Part shown: in pieces, positions 26,131 through 35,977 of the stretch
How the letters are laid out: every line of letters starts with the position of its first letter
Numbering within the stretch: position 1 is the stretch's first letter
Source: Pseudooceanicola pacificus
GTDB taxonomy: Bacteria; Pseudomonadota; Alphaproteobacteria; Rhodobacterales; Rhodobacteraceae
Direction of reading: 5' to 3'
Assembly: GCF_009789075.1 (NCBI RefSeq)
Contig: NZ_WNXQ01000012.1
Location: 1 to 64,000 of the forward strand
Length of the DNA: 64,000 nt
Translations under genes and position numbers: made by a program
Notes under the pieces: generated by a model
Seen by the model: only the letters and a program-made list of their open reading frames with translations
The model's database searches: none
Told to the model about the DNA's origin: nothing

Positions 26131-26291
26131 GTGTTCGGGATATCGCAGTCCGGCCCAAACCGCGCCGCACCCGCCCAACGATTCGGCGCCCCGGCCAGCG
26201 CGCCGGGGCCTGCCCGCCACGCCGCGCTTCCCTGCCCCGCCGCCGCCCTTCACCGTATTGCCGCGCCCGCCGCCGCGGGGTAATCGGGGCC

Positions 26292-27059
26292 ATGCCGCGC
26301 TATGCCATGAAAGTCGAATATCACGGGGCGCCCTTTGCCGGGTGGCAGCGGCAGGCCGACCAGCCCTCGGTGCAGGGCGCGATCGAGGCCGCGCTGGCCA
26401 GGCTCGAACCCGGGCCCCATACCATCGCCGCCGCCGGGCGCACCGATGCGGGGGTGCACGGGCTGGCGCAGGTGGCCCATTGCGACCTGCACAAGGACTG
26501 GGACCCGTTCCGCCTGGCCGGCGCGCTGAACTATCACCTCAAGCCGCAGCCGGTGGCGATCCTGAACATCGCGCGGGTGGCCGACGACTGGCACGCCAGG
26601 TTCTCGGCCACTGAACGGCGCTACCTGTTCCGCCTGCTCTGCCGCCGGGCACCGGCCACCCATGACGCCGGGCTGGTCTGGCAGGTGGGCCACCCGCTCG
26701 ACCCCGAGGCGATGCGCGCGGGGGCGGCGCATCTTGTGGGCCATCACGATTTCACCACCTTCCGCTCGTCGATCTGCCAGGCGGCCAGCCCGGTCAAGAC
26801 GATGGACGAGATCGCCATCGAGGCGCTCGACGGCCCCTCTGGCCCCGAAATCCGCTTTCGCCTGCGCGCCCGCAGCTTCCTGCATAATCAGGTCCGCTCC
26901 ATCGTCGGCACGCTGGAGAGGGTCGGCACCGGCGCCTGGGCCCCGGATGACGTCAAGACGGCGCTGGAAGCCCGGGACCGCGCCGCCTGCGGGCCGGTCT
27001 GCCCGCCCCAGGGGCTCTACCTCGCGGGCGTGGGATATCCCGACGATCCCTTCGCCTGA
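26292..27059 (+). CDS. truA: tRNA pseudouridine synthase A
   Basis: A 255-residue enzyme that isomerises uridines 38-40 of the anticodon arm to pseudouridine. The catalytic Asp is in [18 protein letters not shown] (around residue 52). Further family signatures are [12 protein letters not shown] at the N-terminus, [13 protein letters not shown] in the centre and [21 protein letters not shown] near the C-terminus. Full length for the family. ATG 26292 is used with the neighbouring ATG five codons later as the only alternative. No partner gene is adjacent (purine or fmt genes are absent). Confidence 0.96.
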   Translation: MPRYAMKVEYHGAPFAGWQRQADQPSVQGAIEAALARLEPGPHTIAAAGRTDAGVHGLAQVAHCDLHKDWDPFRLAGALNYHLKPQPVAILNIARVADDWHARFSATERRYLFRLLCRRAPATHDAGLVWQVGHPLDPEAMRAGAAHLVGHHDFTTFRSSICQAASPVKTMDEIAIEALDGPSGPEIRFRLRARSFLHNQVRSIVGTLERVGTGAWAPDDVKTALEARDRAACGPVCPPQGLYLAGVGYPDDPFA

Positions 27060-27244
27060 GGGCGCGGGCCGCTCTGCCGGGCCAGGCCGCTGCCCGGCAA
27101 GGCAGGCCGCCCACCCCCCGCCGGTCGCACGCGCCTTGCGCAGAGGCGCTGCATCACGGCCCGGGCGGCGCACCGGCCCTTGCCCTTCGCCGCGCGCCGG
27201 GGTTCTCTCGACCCGTGCAGCCCGCGCCCCGGAAAGGACACCCG

Positions 27245-28807
27245 ATGACACCGCTCGACATGACCGCGCTCGACACCGCCCTTGACGCCCTGCCGCAGGC
27301 CTATCCCGGCCCGGGCGGCGTGGCGGGGGTGGTCCACGAGGGCAAGGTGATCGCGGCGCGGGCCTGGGGCTACAGGAACCTCAACACCGGCGCGGCGATG
27401 ACCACCGCCACGCGCCTGCCGATCTGCTCGATCTCCAAGCAGTTCACCTGCGGCGTGCTGCTCGACAGGTTCGGCGCGCCCGAGGCGCTGGACGGCAGGC
27501 TGGGCGCCTTCCTGCCCGCCTTTGCCGGCGAGATGCCCAGGGCGCGCGATCTCTGCAACAACCAGTCGGGCCTGCGCGACTACTGGGCGCTGACGGTGAC
27601 CCACGGGGCGCTGGCCGAACAGACCTTTGCCCGCGGTGACGCCCTGCCCCTGATCGCCCGCATGAAGACCGGGCATTTCGCCCCCGGCACGCGCTATTCC
27701 TACTGCAACTGCAACTTCCGCATCGTCTCGGAGCTGATCGAGCAGGAGACCGGCCGCCCGCTGGACGATCTGTACCGCGAGGTCATCTGGGACCCGGCCG
27801 GCATGGAAACCACCGTGCTGACCGCCGACACCCGCCACCCCGAGGACGGCGTGGTCGCCTATGAGGGCGCGCCGGGCGTGGGATATTTCCCAGCCGACAA
27901 CGGCATCTACTGGATTGGCGATGCGGGGATTTCGGCCTCGCTCGACGACATGCTGGCCTATGAGGCCTGGATCGACGCAACGCGGGAGGATCCCGCCAGC
28001 CTCTACCGCCGCCTGTCCGAACGGCAGGCCTTCCGCGATGGCACACCCGCCTGGTACGGCTTCGGCCTGGTGCATGAGACGATTGGCGGGCGCCATGTCA
28101 CCGGCCACGGCGGCGCGCTGCGCGGCATCCGCGCCAACCGGCTGCATGTGGGCGATGAACGGCTGTCGGTCATGGTGCATTTCAACCACGAGGGCGATGC
28201 CCATGCCGCCGCCCGGGGGCTGGTGAAGGCCGCGCTTGGCGTTCCGACCCCCGCCGGGCGTCAGGCAGAGGCCGGGTGGAAGGGCCAGTGGCTCTGCCCC
28301 GAGACGGGCCTGCTGACCCGCATCGACCCGGCCCTGGACGGCGCGCTGGTCAAGTTCACCACCGGGGCCGCCAGGCTGACGCCGGGCGAGGACGGCGCGC
28401 TGACCGGCCCGGGGATGGAGGCGACGCGCAAGGGCGACACCCTGTCGCTGAAGGTCGCGCAGGACAATATCGCGGTCGAGATGCCGCCCCTGCCTGTCGT
28501 CACCGCCGCCGACGGGGGAGAGATCGCCGGGCGCTACCATTCCGCCGAGCTGGAGGCCGACCTGCTGATCGAGGCCCGCGACGGCGGCGTCTATGGCCGG
28601 TTCGAGGGCATGCTGGGCCGGGGCCGGATGGAGCGCATCCACCCCGCGGGGCCGGATGTCTGGGTTCTGGTCACCCGCCGCTCGATGGATGCCCCGGCGC
28701 CGGGGGAATGGACGATCCGCCTGGAGCGCGGGGCGGACGGCGCCGTATCCGGGCTGGTGCTGGGCTGCTGGCTGGCGCGCGGCATTCAATACGCACGGGT
28801 GGGCTGA
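27245..28807 (+). CDS. dap: D-aminopeptidase
   Basis: A 520-residue serine peptidase of the penicillin-recognising class, releasing N-terminal D-amino acids from peptides. The active-site motifs agree with the Ochrobactrum DAP numbering that I recall: SISK with Ser62 and Lys65, YCN with Tyr153 and Asn155, and a HGG motif at His288. The last ~180 residues form the two beta-barrel domains of DAP, including the stretch RYHSAELEADLLIEARDG. The length (520) equals that of the characterised enzyme. No signal peptide, so cytoplasmic. ATG 27245 follows GGAAAGGACACCCG. Its position next to the amidase and peptide-transport region supports a role in peptide scavenging. Confidence 0.88.
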   Translation: MTPLDMTALDTALDALPQAYPGPGGVAGVVHEGKVIAARAWGYRNLNTGAAMTTATRLPICSISKQFTCGVLLDRFGAPEALDGRLGAFLPAFAGEMPRARDLCNNQSGLRDYWALTVTHGALAEQTFARGDALPLIARMKTGHFAPGTRYSYCNCNFRIVSELIEQETGRPLDDLYREVIWDPAGMETTVLTADTRHPEDGVVAYEGAPGVGYFPADNGIYWIGDAGISASLDDMLAYEAWIDATREDPASLYRRLSERQAFRDGTPAWYGFGLVHETIGGRHVTGHGGALRGIRANRLHVGDERLSVMVHFNHEGDAHAAARGLVKAALGVPTPAGRQAEAGWKGQWLCPETGLLTRIDPALDGALVKFTTGAARLTPGEDGALTGPGMEATRKGDTLSLKVAQDNIAVEMPPLPVVTAADGGEIAGRYHSAELEADLLIEARDGGVYGRFEGMLGRGRMERIHPAGPDVWVLVTRRSMDAPAPGEWTIRLERGADGAVSGLVLGCWLARGIQYARVG

Positions 28808-28895
28808 GCGGCACCGCCGGGCGGGCGGCCCGCCCGATCACCACCGGCCCGCCATCCACAAGCCGCCGCCCTGAGCATCGCCTGCGCCGCGGCGG

Positions 28896-29543
28896 TCACG
28901 CCGTGTCGCGCGCCGCGTCACCCGCCGCGAAATGCGCCAGCTGATCGTCGAGCGCCTTGCGAAAGGCGGGCCGCTCCAGCACCCGTTCCATATAGGCGCG
29001 CATCCCCGGATAGTTGTCCAGTTCGCCCAGCTTCGCCACCGGGCGCATCACATCGGCCATCAGCAGGTCGGCCACGGTGAACCGCCCGGCGGCCAGCCAC
29101 GCGCGTTCGCCCAGCACCGCCTCCATCCGGTCGAAGCGCTGGTGCAGCCAGCCTGTCAGGGGGTTCTCGCCCTCGCTCGTGACCTTCACGTACCACCAGG
29201 GGACCGAGACCATCTCGATCGAGTTCAGCGCCCCGATCAGCCACTGGATCGTATCCGCGCGGCCCTGCGGATCGCTGGGCATCAGCGCCGCGCTGCGTTC
29301 GGCGATATGCAGCAGGCAGGCGCCGCTTTCGAACAGGCGGATGCCCTCGTCCTCCAGAAACGGGACCTGGGCAAAGGGCTGGCGGGCGATGTGATCCGGC
29401 CCGCGCAGGTCAAAGGGTACGGTGGCGACGGTATAGGGCAGCCCCGCCTCCTCCAGCGCCCAGCGGAGGCGGATGTCGCGGACATGGCCGCGCGGCATTT
29501 CGGGGACCCAGTCATAGGTCCAGATGGTCATCGGCTCGGGCAT
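28896..29543 (-). CDS. Glutathione S-transferase family protein
   Basis: A 215-residue GST. The N-terminal thioredoxin-fold domain (WTYDWVPEMPRGHVRDIRLRW, with PFAQVPFLEDEGIRLFESGA carrying the cis-Pro and Glu-Ser glutathione-binding pair) spans residues 1-90. The all-helical C-terminal domain includes WLAAGRFTVADLLMADVMRPV. Its substrate is unknown. ATG 29543 follows GAGCGAGGAGGACCGCC, a strong ribosome site. It lies 50 nt downstream of the amidase gene on the same strand and converges with dap. Confidence 0.88.
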   Translation of the reverse strand: MPEPMTIWTYDWVPEMPRGHVRDIRLRWALEEAGLPYTVATVPFDLRGPDHIARQPFAQVPFLEDEGIRLFESGACLLHIAERSAALMPSDPQGRADTIQWLIGALNSIEMVSVPWWYVKVTSEGENPLTGWLHQRFDRMEAVLGERAWLAAGRFTVADLLMADVMRPVAKLGELDNYPGMRAYMERVLERPAFRKALDDQLAHFAAGDAARDTA

Positions 29544-29593
29544 GGCGGTCCTCCTCGCTCCCTGACCGAAGGGTGCCCTGCGCCGGCGCGGTG

Positions 29594-30919
29594 TCAAGCG
29601 CCGTGAAGCAGAGCCTCGACCGCCCGGGCGGTTGCAAGCAGCGCGCCGTCCCCGCCCCGGCGCCCGGTCAGCTGCAGCCCGACCGGCAGGCCGTCGACCA
29701 TACCGCAGGGGATGCTGACCGAGGGATGCCCGGTGACGTTGGAAAAGGCGCTGGCCAGCAACTCGCTGTCGCCGCCATCGGCGATTTCCGGGTCCTCGAA
29801 GGGCGCCACGAAGGGGACGGAGGGCGAGACCAGCACATCCACCCCGTCAAACGCCGCCTCCACCGCCGCGCCCAGATCGCCCTGATAGGCCCTGGCCAGC
29901 AGGTAGTCGGTCGCGGGAATGGCAAAGCCGTCCTCGATCTGGCGTCTTGTGCCCGGGGCATAGCCCTGGGGGTTCACCGGCAGCAGGTCGCGATGGATGA
30001 CCGAGGCTTCGGGCATCAGGATCGCCATCAGCCGGGCGGTGGCCTCCTCCAGCCCCTGGATCGTGACCTCCCAGATCTGCGCGCCCTGCCCGGCCAGCCT
30101 GTGCAGGCAGGCATCGACCAGCGCGCCGACCGGGGCATTGGCCGCCTCGGAGGGGAACTGCGCCCGCAGCACGCCGATGCGCAGCGCGGCGGGGTCGACA
30201 GGGTCCATCGGCATCGCCTGCCCCGTCAGCGCCGCCAGCAGCAGCGCGGCATCCGCGACCGTACGGGCCAGCGGACCGGCGTGATCCAGGCTCTGCGCCA
30301 GGGGAAAGACGCCCTCCAGCGGGACCAGCCCGAACGTGGGTTTCAGCCCCACGATGCCGCAATAGGCGGCCGGGATGCGGATCGAGCCGCCGGTATCCGT
30401 GCCCAGGGCCAGGGGCACCGCGCCCGCGGCCACCAGCGCCGCAGACCCGCCGCTGGACCCGCCCGCCGTGCGCGCCGGGTCATGCGGGTTGTTGGTCTGG
30501 CCGACCAGCGGATGGGCCACGCCATAGGCATATTCCAGCAGGTTGGTCTTGCCCAGGATCACCGCCCCCGCGGCGCGGAGGCGGGCCACCAGCGCGGCGT
30601 CGGTTTCGGCAATGCGGGGCGGATGCGCCCGGGTGCCATAGCCGACCGGGATGCCCGCCACATCGATCAGGTCCTTGATCGCCACCGGAATGCCATGCAG
30701 CGGGCCAAGATCGGTTCCGGCGCGCAGGTCGGCGCCGCGCGTCGCGGCCTCGGCCCGGGCGGCATCGGCCATGTCGCAGGCGATGGCGTTCAGGGCGGGC
30801 TCGACCTCGGCCATACGGGCCAGTGCGGTCTCGACCGCCTGTTCCGGGGTCGTGGAGCCGTCGCGGTAGCGCGCGCCCAGCGTCACCGCATCCAGCGCCT
30901 CGCGGTCGATCAGGTGCAT
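29594..30919 (-). CDS. Amidase (amidase-signature family)
   Basis: A 441-residue amidohydrolase of the amidase-signature family, with the Ser-cisSer-Lys triad visible as Lys82 in [11 protein letters not shown], a Ser in GGSSGGSAA (155-156) and Ser179 in [11 protein letters not shown]. The family hydrolyses amides to acids and ammonia and includes GatA and aryl-malonate or allophanate relatives. No GatB or GatC gene is nearby and the C-terminus is short, so a catabolic amidase is likelier than a Glu-tRNA amidotransferase subunit. It is the last hydrolase of the peptide-transport stretch, 325 nt after the binding-protein gene, with a stem-loop between. Confidence 0.85.
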   Translation of the reverse strand: MHLIDREALDAVTLGARYRDGSTTPEQAVETALARMAEVEPALNAIACDMADAARAEAATRGADLRAGTDLGPLHGIPVAIKDLIDVAGIPVGYGTRAHPPRIAETDAALVARLRAAGAVILGKTNLLEYAYGVAHPLVGQTNNPHDPARTAGGSSGGSAALVAAGAVPLALGTDTGGSIRIPAAYCGIVGLKPTFGLVPLEGVFPLAQSLDHAGPLARTVADAALLLAALTGQAMPMDPVDPAALRIGVLRAQFPSEAANAPVGALVDACLHRLAGQGAQIWEVTIQGLEEATARLMAILMPEASVIHRDLLPVNPQGYAPGTRRQIEDGFAIPATDYLLARAYQGDLGAAVEAAFDGVDVLVSPSVPFVAPFEDPEIADGGDSELLASAFSNVTGHPSVSIPCGMVDGLPVGLQLTGRRGGDGALLATARAVEALLHGA

Positions 30920-31129
30920 GGGCTGTCCTCCTCGTCAGGTGTCGCAAGCGCCGTGCGGGCCAAGGCCCGGCCCCTGCCGGGAAGCTGCGGCAATGGTCCT
31001 GCCCGCATCGGGCTGCGGGCCATGCCCGGCGGTCCCGGCTGTGCAGTACCGTACCGCGCCGCAGGGTATCCGGCGTCAAGGCGCCGGGACCAGGCGGACA
31101 AGGGCCCCGGACGGGCCGCAGGAAAGGGA

Positions 31130-31166
31130 CCGTACCGTGGCGAAGGGGAACAGGGCCACGGTACGG
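31130..31166 (-). terminator. Long perfect stem-loop after the binding-protein gene
   Basis: CCGTACCGTGG (31130-31140) and CCACGGTACGG (31156-31166) are perfect 11-bp arms around a 15-nt loop. It lies 79 nt past the stop of the peptide-binding-protein gene in the 325-bp gap before the amidase. There is no U tract. Stem-loops here often protect the abundant binding-protein mRNA or lower expression of the next gene. The rest of 30920-31244 holds no gene I can support. Confidence 0.55.
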
Positions 31167-31244
31167 CCAGTCAGACCGCCCCCGGAGCAAGCCCGGCAAG
31201 CGGCCGATCGGGGCGACGGGACGGCCGGAGCCGCCCCCCCGGGA

Positions 31245-32759
31245 TCACTTCTTGACCGTGTCTTCCAGGAAGAACCGGCCCAGCGGGTTCTGGTAGAAGT
31301 TTTCCACATAGCTCTGGGTCACGTTGCGGTAGGGGCTGTAATAGAGGTCGATCCAGTTGACCTCGGCCTTGGCCGTCTCCTGCAGCTTGACATACATCGC
31401 CTCGCGCTTGGCGGGATCGGTTTCGACCCGCGCATCGGCGACCAGCTGCTTGACCTCCTCGTTCTCGTACCGGGTGTAGTAGTTGAGGTTCACGTCATGC
31501 CCCAGAACGAAGGTCGTCTTCTGGTCGGGGTCGAGGATGTCGTTGGTCCAGTAGTTCACCGTTAGGTCGTAATCGCCCGCAACGAGGGTGTCCCAGGTGA
31601 CGCTCGGGTCGATCTTCTGCAGGGTCACCGTGACGCCCGCCTGGGCCAGCTGCTGCTGCACCAGGACGGCGATCTGCTCGTCCACCTCGTCGCCGGCATT
31701 GACCATGTAGTCGAGCGTCAGGCCGCTTTCGCCGGCCGCCTCGATCATCTCCTTGGCTTTTTCCGGGTCATAGGGGCGGCGCAGGTTGTCGGCGTTGTAG
31801 TAGAGCGCGCCCTTGGGGATGTAGCTGTTGGCCACCTCGCCGATGCCAAAGGTCACGGCATCCACGATGGCCTGCTTGTCGATGGCCATGTCCAGCGCCA
31901 CGCGCACCTCGGGCTTGGCCAGCGCCGGGTTCTCGTGGTTCAGCAGCAGCGCGTCCTCGCGGGTCGACGGATCCAGCAGGACCTTGAGGTTGGCATCGCC
32001 CTGCAGTTCCTCGATCCGCGAGAAGGGCACGAAGATCGCGGCATCCAGTTCCCCGGCCTGCATCTTGAGCATGCGGGTGTTGTCATCCGGCACGGCGATC
32101 CATTCGACGCCGTCCAGCTGCACGCGGTCGGCTTCCCAGTACTCGGGGTTCTTTTCCAGCACCACGCGGTCGCCGCGCAGCCATTCCTTGACCGTGAAGG
32201 CGCCCGAGGCGACGGGGTTCTCGGCATAGGCTTCCTCGCCCATCTCCTCCATCCCGGCCTTGGAAATCACGGCGGTGCCGGGCATGGCCAGGGTCGACAG
32301 GAAGGGCGCCGAGGCGGCCGAAAGCGTCACGATCAGGGTCTTGGGATCCGGCGTCTCCATGCTGTCGATGATGGTATAGGTGTCGGACCAGAGCGACAGT
32401 TCGCTGTCGCGGATGCGGCTCAGGGTATAGGCCGCGTCCTCGGAGGTGATGGGCGAGCCGTCCGAGAACTTGGCGTCGCGCATGGTGAAGGTATAGGTCA
32501 GCCCGTCGTCGGAGACCTCCCAGCTTTCGGCCAGGCCCGGCTCCAGCTTGGTGCCGGTCCGGTCGACGCGCACGAGCTGGTCGTAGACGTTCATGAAGAC
32601 CCAGAAATCCAGGTTCTGCGCCGTGGCGATCGGGTCGAAGGTGGTGCTGTCGGACACGCGGCCGATGGTCAGCACGCCGTCGGCCAGCACGGCGCCGGGG
32701 AGCGCGACGCTCAGCGCGAGGGCGCCCAGCGTGGTGCGGATCAGGTTGCGGGGGATCAT
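31245..32759 (-). CDS. Peptide ABC transporter substrate-binding protein (system 1)
   Basis: A 504-residue family 5 (DppA/OppA-type) extracytoplasmic binding protein. A signal peptide is evident (MIPRNLIRTTLGALALSVAL, cleavage near AVLA-DG at residue 27). The mature part has the family signatures YTFTMRDAKFSDGSPITSEDA, VASGAFTVKEWLRGDRVVLEKN and DMAIDKQAIVDAVTFGIG. The ligand is unknown: peptides, opines or amides. ATG 32759 follows AGAGAGGAAACACC. The first bases of the gene overlap the end of the upstream oppF-like gene (ATGA), which places the binding-protein gene last in a B-C-D-F-A operon, an unusual order. Confidence 0.9.
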   Translation of the reverse strand: MIPRNLIRTTLGALALSVALPGAVLADGVLTIGRVSDSTTFDPIATAQNLDFWVFMNVYDQLVRVDRTGTKLEPGLAESWEVSDDGLTYTFTMRDAKFSDGSPITSEDAAYTLSRIRDSELSLWSDTYTIIDSMETPDPKTLIVTLSAASAPFLSTLAMPGTAVISKAGMEEMGEEAYAENPVASGAFTVKEWLRGDRVVLEKNPEYWEADRVQLDGVEWIAVPDDNTRMLKMQAGELDAAIFVPFSRIEELQGDANLKVLLDPSTREDALLLNHENPALAKPEVRVALDMAIDKQAIVDAVTFGIGEVANSYIPKGALYYNADNLRRPYDPEKAKEMIEAAGESGLTLDYMVNAGDEVDEQIAVLVQQQLAQAGVTVTLQKIDPSVTWDTLVAGDYDLTVNYWTNDILDPDQKTTFVLGHDVNLNYYTRYENEEVKQLVADARVETDPAKREAMYVKLQETAKAEVNWIDLYYSPYRNVTQSYVENFYQNPLGRFFLEDTVKK

Positions 32760-33784
32760 GGTGTTTCCTCTCTGTCGGTTTCTGGTTGCTTGGTGGTCAG
32801 GGGCGCCACCGTCCCGGGCCCCAGGATGCAGGACCACCTGCGCCCGGGTTCGGTGCGCTCTGCCGGTGGCGGATCGCCACGGCATTCGGATCGCGCATGG
32901 GGACAGCGCGGATGAAAGGCGCAGCCCGGCGGCAGGCGCATCGGGCTGGGCGGGTCGCCGTCCAGCGGCGTGGCGGGCAGCGGGCGGTCGGGGTCGATCT
33001 CGGGGATCGCGCGGATCAGGGCGGCGGTGTAGGGATGACGCGGATCGGTAAAGACCTGCTCGGTCGGGCCTTCCTCGACGATCCGGCCCAGGTACATCAC
33101 CGCTACCCGGTCGCAGAGCCGCCGCACGATGGCCAGGTCATGGGCGATGAAGATCAGCGACAGATCCAGCTGTTCGCGCAGCTCCATGAACAGGTTGATG
33201 ATCTGCCCCTGGATCGAGACATCGAGCGCGGCGACGCATTCGTCGGCCACGATCAGCCGGGGTTCCACCGCCAGGGCGCGGGCGATGCCGACCCGCTGGC
33301 ACTGCCCGCCCGACAGCGAGGCCGGGCGGCGGGTGCCGTGTTCCGGGCGCAGGCCGACCAGTTCCAGCAGTTCGCTCACCCGGGCCGCGACCTCGGACCG
33401 GGGCACCTTGCGGTGCACCTCCAGCACCTCGGCCACGGCCTGCGCGGCGGTCAGGCGCGGGTTCAGCGCGCCATAGGGATCCTGAAACACCATCGCCGTC
33501 TCGCGCCTGAGCCGGTCCAGCGCGGCCCGTGTGCCGCCGCTGACCCGCGTCCCGTCAAAGCTGACGGCGCCGTTTGTCACCGGCTCCAGCCCCAGCAGCG
33601 CGCGGCCCAGGGTGGACTTGCCGCTGCCGGATTCGCCCACGAGGCCAACCGCCTCGCCCGGGCGCACCTGCAGCGTGACGCCGTTCACCGCGCGCAGCAC
33701 CCGCCTGGAGAACCCGGGCACGCCGCCCTGCACCGGAAATTCGACCGAAACATCGTCGGCGATCATCAGCGGCGGGCGTTTCAT
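32756..33784 (-). CDS. Peptide ABC transporter ATPase, OppF type (system 1)
   Basis: A 342-residue ATPase. Walker A is GESGSGKST, the Q loop VFQDPYGALNPR, the signature LSGGQCQRV and Walker B LIVADECVAALD, where the usual DEP is DEC. The C-terminal oligopeptide-transporter extension includes LPPGCAFHPRCPHARSEC, with the Cys cluster that in relatives can hold an iron-sulfur cluster. It pairs with the OppD-type ATPase encoded upstream, with 4-nt overlaps at both ends, so the genes are translationally coupled. It energises the system 1 permease. Confidence 0.92.
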   Translation of the reverse strand: MKRPPLMIADDVSVEFPVQGGVPGFSRRVLRAVNGVTLQVRPGEAVGLVGESGSGKSTLGRALLGLEPVTNGAVSFDGTRVSGGTRAALDRLRRETAMVFQDPYGALNPRLTAAQAVAEVLEVHRKVPRSEVAARVSELLELVGLRPEHGTRRPASLSGGQCQRVGIARALAVEPRLIVADECVAALDVSIQGQIINLFMELREQLDLSLIFIAHDLAIVRRLCDRVAVMYLGRIVEEGPTEQVFTDPRHPYTAALIRAIPEIDPDRPLPATPLDGDPPSPMRLPPGCAFHPRCPHARSECRGDPPPAERTEPGRRWSCILGPGTVAPLTTKQPETDREETP

Positions 33785-34758
33785 GCCGGCTCCTTCAGGG
33801 TGGCGGGATGGTGGCAGGCGGCGACATGGCCGGGGCCATGCGGCTGCGTCCCGGGCCGGGTGGCGCGGCAGAGCGCAGTGGCCGCCGGGCAGCGCGGGTG
33901 AAAGCGGCAGCCCTCGGGCATGTCGCCCAGCGTGGGGGGCTGGCCGGGGATGGTGTCCAGCAGGCCGGTCCCCGCGGCGGTGGTGGGCTGGCAGCGGATC
34001 AGCCCCTCGGTATAGCGATGCGCGGGGCGGCCGAGGATCTCGCGCTTCGGGCCGCGTTCGCAGAGCCGGCCGCCATAGAGCACCGCGATGCTGTCGCAGG
34101 TCTGCGCCACCACGCCCAGGTCGTGGGTGATCAGGATGATCGACAGGCCCTTGCGGTCGCGCAGCTCCATCAGCAGGCGCAGGATCTGGGCCTGCACGGT
34201 CACGTCCAGCGCGGTGGTCGGCTCGTCCGCGATCAGCACCTCGGGGTCGCAGGCCAGCGCCACGGCGATCATCGCCCGCTGCCGCATCCCGCCCGAAAAT
34301 TCATGCGCGTAGCTGTCGACCCGCGCCTCGGGGTCGGGGATGCCCACCTGCCGCAGCGCCTCGACGGCCCTGGCCCGGGCGGCGCGTCTGGACACGCCCT
34401 CGTGCAGGCGCACCCCTTCGGCGATCTGATCCCCGATGCGCATCACCGGGTCCAGATGCGCGGTCGGGTTCTGGAAGATCATCCCGATCCTGCGGCCCCG
34501 GACCTTGCGCATCTGTGCGTCGCTTAGGCCCGTCAGCTCGTCCGCGCCAAGGGTGACGGTGCCAGCGGTGATCGACATGGCGCGCGGCGGCAGAAGACGC
34601 ATCAATGCGCGGCAGGCCACCGTCTTGCCCGATCCGCTCTCGCCCACGAGGCCGAGGATCTCTCCGGGCGCGAGGTCGAAGGACAGCCCGTCGACAATCC
34701 GCTGGCCCTCGGTGGTCTCGACGGTCAGCCCGTCGACGGTCAGGACCGGGGCGGTCAT
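33781..34758 (-). CDS. Peptide ABC transporter ATPase, OppD type (system 1)
   Basis: A 325-residue ATPase: Walker [11 protein letters not shown] loop [12 protein letters not shown], signature [10 protein letters not shown], Walker [13 protein letters not shown] and switch [10 protein letters not shown]. The C-terminal extension carries [18 protein letters not shown] with its Cys residues. ATG 34758 opens [13 protein letters not shown]; the longer in-frame reading is noncoding in character. Its stop overlaps the next ATPase gene. The gene is separated from its permease genes by 370 nt of hairpin-rich repeats, an odd break in an otherwise compact operon. Confidence 0.92.
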   Translation of the reverse strand: MTAPVLTVDGLTVETTEGQRIVDGLSFDLAPGEILGLVGESGSGKTVACRALMRLLPPRAMSITAGTVTLGADELTGLSDAQMRKVRGRRIGMIFQNPTAHLDPVMRIGDQIAEGVRLHEGVSRRAARARAVEALRQVGIPDPEARVDSYAHEFSGGMRQRAMIAVALACDPEVLIADEPTTALDVTVQAQILRLLMELRDRKGLSIILITHDLGVVAQTCDSIAVLYGGRLCERGPKREILGRPAHRYTEGLIRCQPTTAAGTGLLDTIPGQPPTLGDMPEGCRFHPRCPAATALCRATRPGTQPHGPGHVAACHHPATLKEPA

Positions 34759-34896
34759 GGGCGGGACTCCGTGGCTAGGATGGACTTGGGGCGCGGGACG
34801 GCGCAACCCGAAACGCCCCGGGGCTGAATGCGGGCGTCCGCCCGGCGCTGTCGCGCGCTCGCTCCTGAAACGCTCCACCGGAGGGTTTCCGAGACG

Positions 34897-35099
34897 GGGC
34901 TCACCCCTCCCCCCGGGAGGGCGCTATGCACACCAGCGGGACTGTCACGCCCGGCGGCACGCCGGGCGGCGCCCGACCCTCCCCCCGGGAGGGCGCTTGG
35001 CGATGTCACGCGCCGCATATCCGACGGGGATGCTTTAGAGCGCAGCGCTGACCGCAAGCCTGCCGCATGCCCTCCCAGGGTCGGGCGCCGCCCTTTGCC
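34897..35099. repeat. Repeat family 3: three hairpin elements inside an opp operon
   Basis: The 370-bp gap 34759-35128 contains a 21-bp identical sequence beginning CCCTCCCCCCGGGAGGGCG at 34905 and again at 34977, each a CCCTCCC-CCC-GGGAGGG stem. Between them CGCCCGGCG (34948-34956) pairs with CGCCGGGCG (34960-34968). The 17-mer GGGCGGCGCCCGACCCT (34964-34980) recurs exactly inverted at 35077-35093. So the element occurs three times, the last copy flipped. No gene is visible. They could attenuate or process the permease-ATPase transcript. Confidence 0.75.
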
Positions 35100-35128
35100 A
35101 GGAGCGGATGCGGACACTGCGACGACAC

Positions 35129-35977
35129 TCATTTCCGCCCCTCCAGCCATTCGCCCAGCCCGTCGGCCACCAGCGAGAACCCGAAGGACAGCGCCAGGAT
35201 CGCGAGGCCGGGAAAGGTCGGCATCCACCAGGCCCGGGTGATGAACCCCTGCCCCTCGGACACCATGATCCCCCATTCCGCCGTCGGCGGCTGCACCCCC
35301 AGCCCCAAAAAGCTGATCGAGGCCCCGCCCAGCAGAACCAGCACCGTGTCGGACATCGAGAACACGATGGACCCCACAAGCGCATTCGGCAGCAGGTGCC
35401 GGAACATGATCCGGCGATGCGAATAGCCCAGGCTGCGCGCCGCCAGCACGAAATCGGCGGTCTTCAGCACCAGGATCTGCGCCCGGATCAGCCGCGCGTA
35501 AGAGACCCAGCCGACCAGCGCCAGAGCGATGTAGAAGCTTTTCAGCCCCGGGCCGAGGATCGCGATGATGGCGATGATCAGCACCAGGTAGGGAAAGGCC
35601 AGGACCACGTCGACGATCCGCATGAAGACCGCGTCGACCACCCCGCCGAAATAGCCCGCAACCGTGCCGATCGTGGTGCCGATGACGAAGGGAAAGATCA
35701 CCCCCAGCACGGCGATCTGCAGATCGACCCGGGTGCCCCAGATCACCCGGCTGAGGATGTCGCGCCCGAAGTTGTCGGTGCCGAAGGGATGCGCCCAGCC
35801 CGGCGCCTGCAAACGCGCCGTCCCGTCCTGGTAGATCGGATCGTAGGGCGCGATGAGCGGCGCGAAGACCGCCAGCAGCACGAAGAAGAGCAGCACCGCC
35901 AGGCCCAGGAACAGCGTGATGCGACCCTCGAACCGCGGAAAGATGCGCAGGCGCAGGGCCGCCGCCGGGGCGCTCAC
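35129..35977 (-). CDS. Peptide ABC transporter permease, DppC type (system 1)
   Basis: A 282-residue permease with an N-terminal membrane segment (ITLFLGLAVLLFFVLLAVFA), the HPFGTDNFGRDILSRVIWGTR family block (core GTDNFGRDILSRV), and the EAA-like loop ARSLGYSHRRIMFRHLLPN. The remaining hydrophobic segments give the usual six-helix arrangement. It heterodimerises with the DppB-type subunit whose gene overlaps its start by 4 nt. Length normal for DppC. Confidence 0.92.
   Translation of the reverse strand: MSAPAAALRLRIFPRFEGRITLFLGLAVLLFFVLLAVFAPLIAPYDPIYQDGTARLQAPGWAHPFGTDNFGRDILSRVIWGTRVDLQIAVLGVIFPFVIGTTIGTVAGYFGGVVDAVFMRIVDVVLAFPYLVLIIAIIAILGPGLKSFYIALALVGWVSYARLIRAQILVLKTADFVLAARSLGYSHRRIMFRHLLPNALVGSIVFSMSDTVLVLLGGASISFLGLGVQPPTAEWGIMVSEGQGFITRAWWMPTFPGLAILALSFGFSLVADGLGEWLEGRK

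Noticed and set aside
29594..30919. GatA subunit of the Glu/Asp-tRNA amidotransferase.
   Set aside because: gatB and gatC are absent, the C-terminus is short, and the context is catabolic transport; a generic amidase is safer.
34897..35099. A CRISPR array or insertion sequence.
   Set aside because: Repeats are self-complementary, only two or three in number, in mixed orientation, with no cas gene, transposase or target-site duplication.
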